From positions 1 through 31,022 of the IMG/VR virus record IMGVR_UViG_3300044695_001234: a stretch of DNA of 31,022 bases; one strand, 5' to 3'. The notes under the pieces were generated by a model. It saw only the letters and a program-made list of their open reading frames with translations. It ran no database searches and was not told where the DNA came from. Origin of the DNA: a virus. The number at the start of each line of letters is the position of its first letter. Positions within the stretch are counted from its first letter, which is position 1. A program made the translations under genes and the position numbers. Positions 24,089 through 30,372 of the stretch are shown here, one piece after another.

Positions 24089-24174
24089 GAGTCATTTTTG
24101 AGGTAGGAGCCAAAAATGATTCCATAGGTTAACTAAACCTAGCCTGTCAGACTCCTACCTGGCAGGCTTTTTTG
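24089..24174 (+). ncRNA. Small structured RNA with three hairpins and loop-loop pairing
   Basis: Hairpin 1: TCATTTTTG (24092-24100) pairs with CAAAAATGA (24111-24119), extendable to 24089/24122 with one G.U; its 10-nt loop is AGGTAGGAGC. Hairpin 2: TAGGTT (24125-24130) pairs with AACCTA (24136-24141). Hairpin 3: GCCTGTC (24142-24148) pairs with GGCAGGC (24161-24167, one G.U) and is followed by TTTTTT, so it is an intrinsic terminator. The loop of hairpin 3 contains CTCCTACCT (24152-24160), the perfect 9-nt complement of AGGTAGGAG in the loop of hairpin 1. A promoter lies directly in front. No meaningful reading frame lies in it. It could be an independent sRNA or the leader of the replication gene, whose ATG is at 24179. 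I do not know a described family with this layout. Confidence 0.72.
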
Positions 24175-24178
24175 TTTT

Positions 24179-24868
24179 ATGGAGGGTAAAAAATCTTTTG
24201 TATTGTACACGGATCAAAGAGAAGTCTTTGAGGAATTGAGCGACGAGGACGCTGGAAAATTGATTAAGCATATTTTTGCCTATGTCAATGACGAGGACCC
24301 AATAACAGACGATAAACTTTTAAAAGTTGCGTTTTTGCCAATAAAGACACAACTAAAAAGGGACCTAAAAACATGGGAAAACAAACAGGAACAACGAAAA
24401 GAAGCGGCAAAGAAATCCGTTGAATCTAGGCAACGAACGTTAACGAGCGTTAACGACCGTTCAATTTCGTTTGGTGTAAATGGTAATGTAAATGATAATG
24501 TTATTGTAAATGATAATGTTATTGTAAATGATAATGTAAATAAACAAATAAGCGCTGGCGCGTTTTTGTCTTTGGAAGATATTTTTATTGATTTTAAAAA
24601 AGAAAAACCTTTAAAGCGTCCGTATTTTGATAGAATGGCCCAAATACATTCTACCGATACCAAAACAATCGAAAAGCAGTTTGAAAAATGGGCAATTTTA
24701 AAAGAGGGAGAAAATATGACAATAGCCAAGGCTGAAAATAGTTTTAACCTTTACCTTGTAAACAATTTAAAAACGAGTTACAAGCCATCCGAAAAACCAA
24801 AAAGTCGAAACGTTTTCGACGAAATTTATGAAGATTTGCAAAAACAAAAACACCTAAAAAATGAATGA
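24179..24868 (+). CDS. DUF6291-like replication protein
   Basis: The protein is 229 residues. The N-terminal 80 residues (KSFVLYTDQREVFEELSDED, then LIKHIFAYVNDED and VAFLPIKTQLKRD) follow the DUF6291 pattern seen in phage replication modules. A low-complexity linker of Asn/Val/Asp (about 99-121) links it to a C-terminal domain (FIDFKKEKPLKRPYFDRMA...). Such two-domain proteins with Asn-rich linkers are typical of replisome organisers that bind an origin in their own gene. The DNA under the linker contains iteron-like repeats. The ATG lies 5 bases behind the RNA's terminator, so expression should depend on read-through or on the RNA's state. Confidence 0.7.
   Translation: MEGKKSFVLYTDQREVFEELSDEDAGKLIKHIFAYVNDEDPITDDKLLKVAFLPIKTQLKRDLKTWENKQEQRKEAAKKSVESRQRTLTSVNDRSISFGVNGNVNDNVIVNDNVIVNDNVNKQISAGAFLSLEDIFIDFKKEKPLKRPYFDRMAQIHSTDTKTIEKQFEKWAILKEGENMTIAKAENSFNLYLVNNLKTSYKPSEKPKSRNVFDEIYEDLQKQKHLKNE
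24432..24550 (+). other. Candidate replication origin: iterons plus AT-rich repeats
   Basis: Three 10-bp units stand in exact tandem: AACGAACGTT (24432-24441), AACGAGCGTT (24442-24451) and AACGACCGTT (24452-24461). Each is a palindrome of the form AACGNNCGTT, and all lie on the same helix face. About 15 bases later a very AT-rich tract has two identical 18-bp units (GTAAATGATAATGTTATT at 24488-24505 and 24506-24523) with partial units on both sides (24476-24540). Iterons plus an AT-rich tract inside the initiator gene is the layout of the lambda origin. Confidence 0.55.
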
Positions 24869-25490
24869 GATAATTTTAACGCACCTCCGCAAAATGGAAT
24901 TTGTTTGTGGGCTTAAGCAGTTTAAAGAATACAAAAAAGAAGAAGCCAACGAATTGCTGGCTTGCCTTAGCAAGTTGTTTGGTTCCTATGGATGGATGAC
25001 AGATCAGCGCGTTGACTATATTTTACACGCTGGAATGAGGGGCCAATACGGCGATTTTTACCACGTTAACGAAAAGACGGTAAGCGTTTGGATAAATCAA
25101 TATTATGCACACCACCAAAGCCAAATAGTTCAGGAAGTCCAAGCGCTAAACAACAAGGAGCGTGAATATAGCAACGAGGAAATCGAACACTGGAAGGAAA
25201 TTGGGCGCCAAACTTTTAGAGAGAATTACCAGCACGCCAAAGAAACTGGGACTTGCAGACACATTGCTGAATGGGGCGTTTATTGGTTTAACAGATTTCA
25301 AGAAAAAGGAATATTAAAGCCTTGGGAGTTTAACGTTGAAGAGTTAGAAAGCGACGTGCGCCGCGAATTGCGTTTAACAACGCGATACGTTGAAGAGTCA
25401 ACAGTTGGGGCCAAAACCAAAAATAAGATTTGGAAATTGTTTATTTTACAGGCGATTAAAGAGAATAAAAATTTAGATCAATTAATTTAA
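24861..25490 (+). CDS. Hypothetical replication-region protein
   Basis: The protein is 209 residues, mostly helical, without a Walker motif, zinc ligands or other diagnostic residues. The N-terminus (FKEYKKEEANELLACLSKLF) and the middle (QIVQEVQALNNKEREYSNEE) look like protein-protein surfaces. Immediate position after the DUF6291-like gene with an 8-base overlap suggests a partner such as a helicase loader, but this is inference from context alone. Confidence 0.68.
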   Translation: MNEIILTHLRKMEFVCGLKQFKEYKKEEANELLACLSKLFGSYGWMTDQRVDYILHAGMRGQYGDFYHVNEKTVSVWINQYYAHHQSQIVQEVQALNNKEREYSNEEIEHWKEIGRQTFRENYQHAKETGTCRHIAEWGVYWFNRFQEKGILKPWEFNVEELESDVRRELRLTTRYVEESTVGAKTKNKIWKLFILQAIKENKNLDQLI

Positions 25491-25501
25491 ACTAAACGAC
25501 T

Positions 25502-25792
25502 ATGTCAAAAATTTACGGCGGTAACGCAAAGATTATCCAAACAAAATTTGGCCAAATGACTAAGATTAGCCAAAGCAGAAGCGACTTAGAAAAATTGCTA
25601 AAGTACCTAAACGAAAACGATACTGAATGGGTTAACCTTGTTTTAAAAGAAAAGACCGAAAAGGTTGAGGGTAAGCCGACTCACTACTTAGAGGTTGACG
25701 AATGGAAGCCAGTTCAAGTGGCTAATAAAAACCAAGGCAATTTTAAGCCCGTTGAAAAGCGAATTGTTGAAAATGACGCCTTACCTTTCTAA
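25502..25792 (+). CDS. Short protein with an SSB-like C-terminal tip
   Basis: The protein is 96 residues. The first 70 residues alternate as beta strands would (KIIQTKFGQMTKISQ, EWVNLVLKEK, HYLEVDEW), a possible OB-like fold. A flexible segment with Asn, Lys and Gly follows, and the protein ends VENDALPF. Bacterial SSBs end in an acidic tip of the DDDIPF type that recruits partner enzymes. The match of the last residues, the linker and the place between replication and resolvase genes make a single-stranded DNA-binding role plausible. No sequence match to classical SSB was seen. Confidence 0.6.
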   Translation: MSKIYGGNAKIIQTKFGQMTKISQSRSDLEKLLKYLNENDTEWVNLVLKEKTEKVEGKPTHYLEVDEWKPVQVANKNQGNFKPVEKRIVENDALPF

Positions 25793-25942
25793 ATGAAAAA
25801 AAACGATTTGTATGCAATCTTTGTGGCGCTAGTGGGCATTTGCTTGCTAGTGCTGCTAAAAATTGCCAGCCTTTTGCTTTTTATAGTTTTGCTGGCATTG
25901 TGGACGTTGGCTTGGTCTTGGATTTACGAACGTTGTAAATGA
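25793..25942 (+). CDS. 49-residue membrane protein
   Basis: The gene starts directly after the previous stop (TAAATG). A charged N-terminus (MKKNDLY) is followed by a long hydrophobic run (AIFVALVGICLLVLLKIASL, then LLFIVLLALWTLAW) that can form two membrane helices, and a short charged end. The stop overlaps the ATG of the resolvase gene (ATGA), so coupling supports its reality. Function is unknown. Confidence 0.68.
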   Translation: MKKNDLYAIFVALVGICLLVLLKIASLLLFIVLLALWTLAWSWIYERCK

Positions 25943-26280
25943 TTGTTTTTAAAATAAATGAAAAGCCTTTAAGCGTTAATTTGGCGTGGCAAGGAAAACG
26001 TTTTAAAACGCCAGCCTACAAACACTACGAAAAGGCAATGCTTTTGCAAATGCCGCCAAAAAAGATTGATCCTAACCAAATGTTAAGAGTCGAGTTTTTC
26101 TTTGGATTTAGCAACCAAGCGAGCGACTTGGACAACCCAGTTAAGTTGTTAATGGACATTGCGCAGAAAAAATACGGCTTTAACGATTCTAAAGTTTTCG
26201 AGTTAAACGTTCGCAAATGCATTGTAAAGAAAGGAGAGGAATTTATACAAATGGGAATTTATCCGCTTTTGCCTTTTTAA
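25939..26280 (+). CDS. rusA: RusA-family Holliday junction resolvase
   Basis: The protein is 113 residues. The active-site region SDLDNPVKLLMD carries D63, D65 and K69, equivalent by position to E. coli RusA D70, D72 and K76, and the following GFNDSKV gives D83 as the last carboxylate. The N-terminal PLSVNLAWQGKRFKTPAYKHY is also characteristic. The enzyme cuts four-way junctions and resolves branched DNA before packaging, complementing the ERF annealing protein. Length and order are normal. Confidence 0.92.
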   Translation: MIVFKINEKPLSVNLAWQGKRFKTPAYKHYEKAMLLQMPPKKIDPNQMLRVEFFFGFSNQASDLDNPVKLLMDIAQKKYGFNDSKVFELNVRKCIVKKGEEFIQMGIYPLLPF

Positions 26281-26299
26281 CAAAAATCACCTTTATAAC

Positions 26300-26327
26300 T
26301 TGGAATTAAATCGCAACCTTATATTTG
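26300..26327 (+). promoter_or_regulatory. Promoter of the XRE-type regulator
   Basis: TTG (26300-26302), 17 nt, TATATTTG (26320-26327) has the same -7 box and spacing as the structured RNA's promoter. The ATG follows 17 bases after the box. Confidence 0.75.
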
Positions 26328-26343
26328 CATAAAGATTAAGCAA

Positions 26344-26547
26344 ATGAGCATTTACGAGGGTTTACTAATTAAGAAAGCACGAAAAGCCGCTGGTTACAAC
26401 CAATTGGATTTGTGCAAGAAAATTGGATTGAGTCACGCGCCAATTAACCACGTTGAAAACGGATTGGAGTCAATCAGCCTTTTTAACTTGCGTAAAATAT
26501 GCGACGAAATTGGTTTGGAGGTAGTAATAAAGCGAAAAGATGCCTAA
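26344..26547 (+). CDS. XRE-type (Cro/CI-like) HTH regulator
   Basis: The protein is 67 residues and is a single HTH_3 domain: LIKKARKAAGYNQLDLCKKIGLSHAPINHVENG with 'G..Q.dL....Gls...i...E.G', followed by LFNLRKICDEIGLEVVI. It probably represses or activates a phage promoter. It has its own promoter and no integrase nearby, so a role in timing gene expression is more likely than in lysogeny. The end overlaps the next ATG by 8 bases. Confidence 0.88.
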   Translation: MSIYEGLLIKKARKAAGYNQLDLCKKIGLSHAPINHVENGLESISLFNLRKICDEIGLEVVIKRKDA

Positions 26548-26791
26548 AGGTTATCCGATTTCGAAACCCGATTACTCGCTGGAAATTCGTTACCGATTAA
26601 GAGATGGCAACTGGTCGCCTTGGTCGAACAAAGGCAAGGGAAAATTTGAGTGCATTGAACTTGTCCAGCGGCAAATTAGGACATTGGCAGCCGCTTACCA
26701 AGGACGTGAGAAAGAAGTTAGATTTGAATGGAATGGCAAACTTTGCAATTTTGTAGGTGAGCCAACAGGCCAAACGATTTTATTAATGTAG
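26540..26791 (+). CDS. Basic hypothetical protein
   Basis: The protein is 83 residues, soluble, strand-rich and basic: IRYRLRDGNWSPWSNKGKGK, then a helix (CIELVQRQIRTLAAAYQ) and VRFEWNGKL. It may bind nucleic acid, but no family is recognised. It shares the promoter of the XRE-type gene and is followed by a terminator. Confidence 0.65.
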   Translation: MPKGYPISKPDYSLEIRYRLRDGNWSPWSNKGKGKFECIELVQRQIRTLAAAYQGREKEVRFEWNGKLCNFVGEPTGQTILLM

Positions 26792-26813
26792 TTTTTTTGG
26801 GTTTATGTTTGTT

Positions 26814-26847
26814 AAAAGCCTTGGCTAATCAGTCAAGGTTTTTTTTC
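26814..26847 (+). terminator. Intrinsic terminator after the regulator operon
   Basis: CCTTGGCT (26819-26826) pairs with AGTCAAGG (26831-26838; one G.U) around AATC, followed by eight T. Confidence 0.85.
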
Positions 26848-26868
26848 TAACTTTAAAAAAAAATAAAA

Positions 26869-27429
26869 ATGCAGATCAATGATTTAGGTTTTTGGGAAAC
26901 CACAGACGAAACAGGACACATTCACGACCGCAGTATTTGCGCCGCATTGTCGCAATATTTAGCCGATAAACAAGCCAAGACAGTTGTCGACTTTGGTTGT
27001 GGTTTAGGTGACTATGCAAAGGCTTTTAAAGCCGATGGTTACAAGGTGGAGGCATACGACGGAAACCCAAATACAGAAACGCTAAGCGGTGGAATTGCAA
27101 AGGTGCTGGACCTATCTAAACAATTTTATTTAGGCAAAAAATTTGATGTTGTTTTGTCTTTAGAAGTTGGCGAACATATTCCAGCGGAATTTGAAGAGCA
27201 ATTTATTGACAACATTACCAAGCACGCCAAAAAGCATTTGGTTATTAGTTGGGCAATAGAGGGCCAAGGTGGAAGCGGTCACGTTAACTGCAAGAATAAC
27301 GATTACATAATTGGCCAAATTGAGGATCGTGGATTTAAATTTAATTTTAACGATAGCGAAAAGATTAGAAAGGCCGCAACAAATGCGTCGTGGTTTGGAT
27401 ACACAATCATGGTATTTGATAAGGTCTAA
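26869..27429 (+). CDS. Class I SAM-dependent methyltransferase
   Basis: The protein is 186 residues. Motif I is VVDFGCGLGDYAKAF (about 40-54), followed by VEAYDGNPNT (acidic loop) and FDVVLSLEVGEHIP (motif IV region), the layout of the Methyltransf_23/11-type small-molecule or glycan methyltransferases. It lacks the DPPY/NPPY motif of DNA adenine or cytosine-N4 enzymes and the PC motif of C5 enzymes. A sugar or small-molecule substrate fits the presence of two glycosyltransferases elsewhere in the genome. It stands alone between two terminators like a separately expressed accessory gene. Confidence 0.8.
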   Translation: MQINDLGFWETTDETGHIHDRSICAALSQYLADKQAKTVVDFGCGLGDYAKAFKADGYKVEAYDGNPNTETLSGGIAKVLDLSKQFYLGKKFDVVLSLEVGEHIPAEFEEQFIDNITKHAKKHLVISWAIEGQGGSGHVNCKNNDYIIGQIEDRGFKFNFNDSEKIRKAATNASWFGYTIMVFDKV

Positions 27430-27449
27430 CTTTGGTTAGACTTTTTTTT
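27424..27449 (+). terminator. Intrinsic terminator overlapping the methyltransferase stop
   Basis: GTCTAAC (27424-27430, including the stop codon) pairs with GTTAGAC (27435-27441) around TTTG, followed by eight T. Confidence 0.85.
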
Positions 27450-27481
27450 ATTTTTGACAATCGATTAACCGATTTAAAACG

Positions 27482-27739
27482 ATGGCTGGAAAAGGCGGAT
27501 ATATACCAGGCTCGGGCAGAAAGCCAAAGGCCGACGAGATTAAGATAATTGAACAAATGGACGCGATAGCAGTCCCTGAGGACGCTTGGCGTGCGCTTTG
27601 GGTTAAATGCCAAGACGGCGACATTCAGGCAATCAAATGCTGGCTTAATTATCGTTTTGGAATGCCAAAGCAAGTCGTTGACGTAACAACCCAAGGCGAG
27701 AAAGTAACGCCGCCAATCGAATGGATAAAATCCAAATAA
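27482..27739 (+). CDS. terS: Terminase small subunit (short type)
   Basis: The protein is 85 residues. The basic N-terminus KGGYIPGSGRKPKADE is typical of short small terminases, which bind the packaging start site. The rest is a helical domain (LWVKCQDGDIQAIKCWLNYRFG) ending with PPIEWIKS. It overlaps the large subunit gene by 19 bases in a different frame. The small size and position directly before the large subunit support the call. Confidence 0.8.
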   Translation: MAGKGGYIPGSGRKPKADEIKIIEQMDAIAVPEDAWRALWVKCQDGDIQAIKCWLNYRFGMPKQVVDVTTQGEKVTPPIEWIKSK

Positions 27740-28938
27740 TTGACAAATACGAATCGCTATTTTTAGAGACGCCCAAAACGCGTTATTACCTAATTACTGG
27801 CGGTCGTGGCTCGGGTAAGTCGTGGACCTTGTCCATGTTTCTATTAAATCTGACTTACGAGGAGGGCCACGTTATTCTGTTTACCCGTTGGACGTTGACG
27901 AGTGCGTTTATTTCAATTATCCCTGAATTTATCGACAAAATTGAGTTGATGAATAAAGCGGAGGACTTTGAAATTACGCAAAGCGAAATTATAAATAAGG
28001 CCACAGGATCAAAGATTTTATTTAGAGGCATAAAGACCAGCCAAGGGACCGCAACGGCTAATCTGAAGTCAATTGCTGGCGTTACGACTTTTATTCTTGA
28101 CGAATCGGAAGAATTAATGGACGAGGACGTTTTTGACCGCATCGACCTTTCAATTCGTGCCGTAAATAAGCCAAACCGCGTTATTTTAGTAATGAATCCA
28201 AGTTATAAAAGTCATTGGATTTATAACCGATTTGTAAAGCATACGCGCAACGATACCAGTTACATTCATACCACTTATTTAGACAACGAGCATAATTTGA
28301 GCCAGTCATTTATTGACCAAGCGAAGCGCGTTGAACAAGAAAACCTCCACCGATACGAGCATTTGTTTTTGGGTAAGTGGCTAGACGATGCAGAGGGATT
28401 GCTATGGAATCGACCGATTATTGAACGCGCAAGGGTAAGCGCAAAGCCTGAATTGGCACGCATTGTAGTTGCCATTGATCCAGCGACGACCGCATTAATG
28501 GGCAGCGACGAAACTGGTATAATGGTTTGCGGAAAAGACGCCAACGGAAAAGGTTACGTTTTAGAGGACCTAAGCGGCAAATATTCACCAACGGAATGGG
28601 CAACAGTTGCCTTACAAGCGTTTAAAAATTGGAATGCTGACTGCGTGGTTGCTGAAAAAAACCAAGGCGGTGACATGGTCGAAAACGTTTTGAGGTCGCA
28701 AAACACGACCGCAAGAATAAAACTTGTAACCGCTACCAAAGGAAAATTTGTAAGGGCCGAGCCAATTTATTCGCTTTATGAGCAACACAAAATATTTCAC
28801 GTTGGCAGTTTTCCATTATTAGAGAATCAAATGGTTACCTTTGAACCTGACAAAGGCAAATCGCCTGACCGCGTCGACGCAATGGTTTGGGGATTTACTG
28901 AATTGATGTTAACAAGCCAAGATTTTTGGCACGTTTAG
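27721..28938 (+). CDS. terL: Terminase large subunit (PBSX-like)
   Basis: The protein is 405 residues. The N-terminal ATPase domain has Walker A GGRGSGKS (27-34) and Walker B TFILDESEE (123-131). The C-terminal nuclease has three acidic sites: VVAIDPATT (D253), VVAEKNQGG (E312) and DRVDAMVWG (D383/D386). The enzyme pumps DNA into the prohead and cuts it. Length is normal for the PBSX-type subfamily. ATG at 27721 lies inside the small subunit gene. Confidence 0.95.
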   Translation: MDKIQIIDKYESLFLETPKTRYYLITGGRGSGKSWTLSMFLLNLTYEEGHVILFTRWTLTSAFISIIPEFIDKIELMNKAEDFEITQSEIINKATGSKILFRGIKTSQGTATANLKSIAGVTTFILDESEELMDEDVFDRIDLSIRAVNKPNRVILVMNPSYKSHWIYNRFVKHTRNDTSYIHTTYLDNEHNLSQSFIDQAKRVEQENLHRYEHLFLGKWLDDAEGLLWNRPIIERARVSAKPELARIVVAIDPATTALMGSDETGIMVCGKDANGKGYVLEDLSGKYSPTEWATVALQAFKNWNADCVVAEKNQGGDMVENVLRSQNTTARIKLVTATKGKFVRAEPIYSLYEQHKIFHVGSFPLLENQMVTFEPDKGKSPDRVDAMVWGFTELMLTSQDFWHV

Positions 28939-28942
28939 GATA

Positions 28943-28991
28943 TTGAATCATTTTTTTATTTTATTACCCTATTTTTACAAAAAAAGACGCA
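28943..28991 (+). promoter_or_regulatory. Late-promoter-like element before the portal gene
   Basis: From 28970 to 28991 the sequence TATTTTTAC, seven A, GACGCA equals 977-998 base for base. A TTG is present at 28943-28945, but at a spacing of 24 nt, longer than at the other copies, so the -33 is unclear. The 57-base gap between terminase and portal genes contains nothing else. Confidence 0.42.
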
Positions 28992-28995
28992 CGGA

Positions 28996-30372
28996 ATGAA
29001 TTACATTGATAGAATTAAAGCAGCGCTAGGCTTTAACCAAAAAGATTCCACATATTTAAACGCGGTTTTTCCTTACTTAGGAAATAACGTGATTTGGACC
29101 GCACCAACAACGCAAAATTTTATCGAAAAAGGTCTTTACCTTAACTCTGACCTTTACGCAATTATCAACTTAATCATTAACAAGGTAAGCACAGCGCCAA
29201 TTGTTGTTTATGAAGTAAAGGACCAAAAGGCTTTGAATTATTACAAGTCAATGAGTCGCAACTTTGACAACTCAGGCGCTAAATTCCAGGCCGAGCGACT
29301 TAAGACTAAAGCCTTGGAAGAAGTTCACATTCCCGAACTTGAGAAACTATTTAAAAAGCCAAACGAATTCCAAACTTGGGACAACCTTTTAAAGGAAATT
29401 GCGGCATTTCGTCTAATTACTGGCAACGCCTACATCTACGGCGCTAGACGTGGGGAGCAACCAAACGCTCCAATTATTGCTTTATATTCGTTGCCAGCGC
29501 AGTATATGGAGATTATTTCAGGCGGTTTAAACCAACCGATTAAGGAATATCGATTAACCTATAACGGTTATGAGCGCATCAATGCCAATAACGTTGGACA
29601 CCTAAAAAATATTAATTTAAGTTATACCGCTGGAACTGCTAACCATCTTTATGGCGCCTCACCTTTGCGTTCTGCCGTTCGTGATCTAACAACCTCAAAC
29701 GATGGTAAGCAAGCGCTTTTGTCTATGCTTCAAAACATGGGCGCGCGCGGTATCTTAACAGGGGACGGAACGGTTAACATTACACGCGAGCAAGCGCAAG
29801 GTCTTAAGGAAGATTATTCTAACAATTACCAGGGTTCCAATCGTGCTGGCGACGTAATTATTACGCCAGCGAAATTGTCTTGGGTGCAAATGGGAATGAA
29901 CGCGGTTGATATGTCAATCATTGACACGCAAAAAGTTATTTTACGCTCATTATGCCGCGTTTATGGCGTGGATGCTAAATTGCTAGGCGATACTGAGGCC
30001 AGCACGTTTAATAATACCGAAACGGCTTACAAGGCTCTAATTAATAACGTTGTCCGTCCGTTGCACATTGAAATTAGAGACGTGCTTAACAACTGGCTTT
30101 TGTCCTCGTATGGTAACAAAAATCTTTTCTTGGATTTTGATTACATGGCATACCCTGAAATGCAAGACGACATGGACAAACTTGTTGGCCAATTATCCCA
30201 GGCTTGGTGGTTGACGCCAAACGAAAAGCGCGCGGCCATGAATTACGGCGAGTTTGAAAATACATTGATGGAGCAGCCATTTATACCGCAAGGTTTAATG
30301 ACCTTGTCTGAGTTTTCCGAGCAACCTATTGACGACGTAGACAACTTGGGAGATTATGCCCAATCCAACTAA
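28996..30372 (+). CDS. Portal protein (HK97 gp3-like)
   Basis: The protein is 458 residues. It follows the HK97-type portal pattern: NSDLYAIINLIINKVSTAPIVVYEV, a LLKEIAAFRLITGNAYIY segment, YTAGTANHLYGASPLRSAVR, and later SLCRVYGVDAKLLGD and NNTETAYKALINNVVRPLH, in which the ring's stem and wing are encoded. Twelve copies form the vertex ring to which the terminase docks. The acidic C-terminus (QPIDDVDNLGDYAQ) overlaps the next gene by 17 bases. Confidence 0.94.
   Translation: MNYIDRIKAALGFNQKDSTYLNAVFPYLGNNVIWTAPTTQNFIEKGLYLNSDLYAIINLIINKVSTAPIVVYEVKDQKALNYYKSMSRNFDNSGAKFQAERLKTKALEEVHIPELEKLFKKPNEFQTWDNLLKEIAAFRLITGNAYIYGARRGEQPNAPIIALYSLPAQYMEIISGGLNQPIKEYRLTYNGYERINANNVGHLKNINLSYTAGTANHLYGASPLRSAVRDLTTSNDGKQALLSMLQNMGARGILTGDGTVNITREQAQGLKEDYSNNYQGSNRAGDVIITPAKLSWVQMGMNAVDMSIIDTQKVILRSLCRVYGVDAKLLGDTEASTFNNTETAYKALINNVVRPLHIEIRDVLNNWLLSSYGNKNLFLDFDYMAYPEMQDDMDKLVGQLSQAWWLTPNEKRAAMNYGEFENTLMEQPFIPQGLMTLSEFSEQPIDDVDNLGDYAQSN

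Noticed and set aside
24179-24868. Long opposite-strand reading frame under the replication gene (24280-24729)
   Set aside because: It mirrors the low-complexity repeats and A/T-rich codons of the plus-strand gene. Its product is a string of Ser/Phe/Thr repeats without any sensible pattern.
26344-26547. Lysogeny repressor
   Set aside because: A single small XRE domain without integrase, excisionase or attachment site is insufficient evidence for a temperate phage.
26804-26811. TATGTTTG as promoter for the methyltransferase
   Set aside because: It matches the -7 consensus, but the terminator hairpin starts at the expected transcription start and there is no -33 TTG at proper spacing.
26869-27429. 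DNA methyltransferase of a restriction-modification system
   Set aside because: The catalytic motifs of DNA adenine or cytosine methyltransferases are missing and no restriction gene lies nearby.
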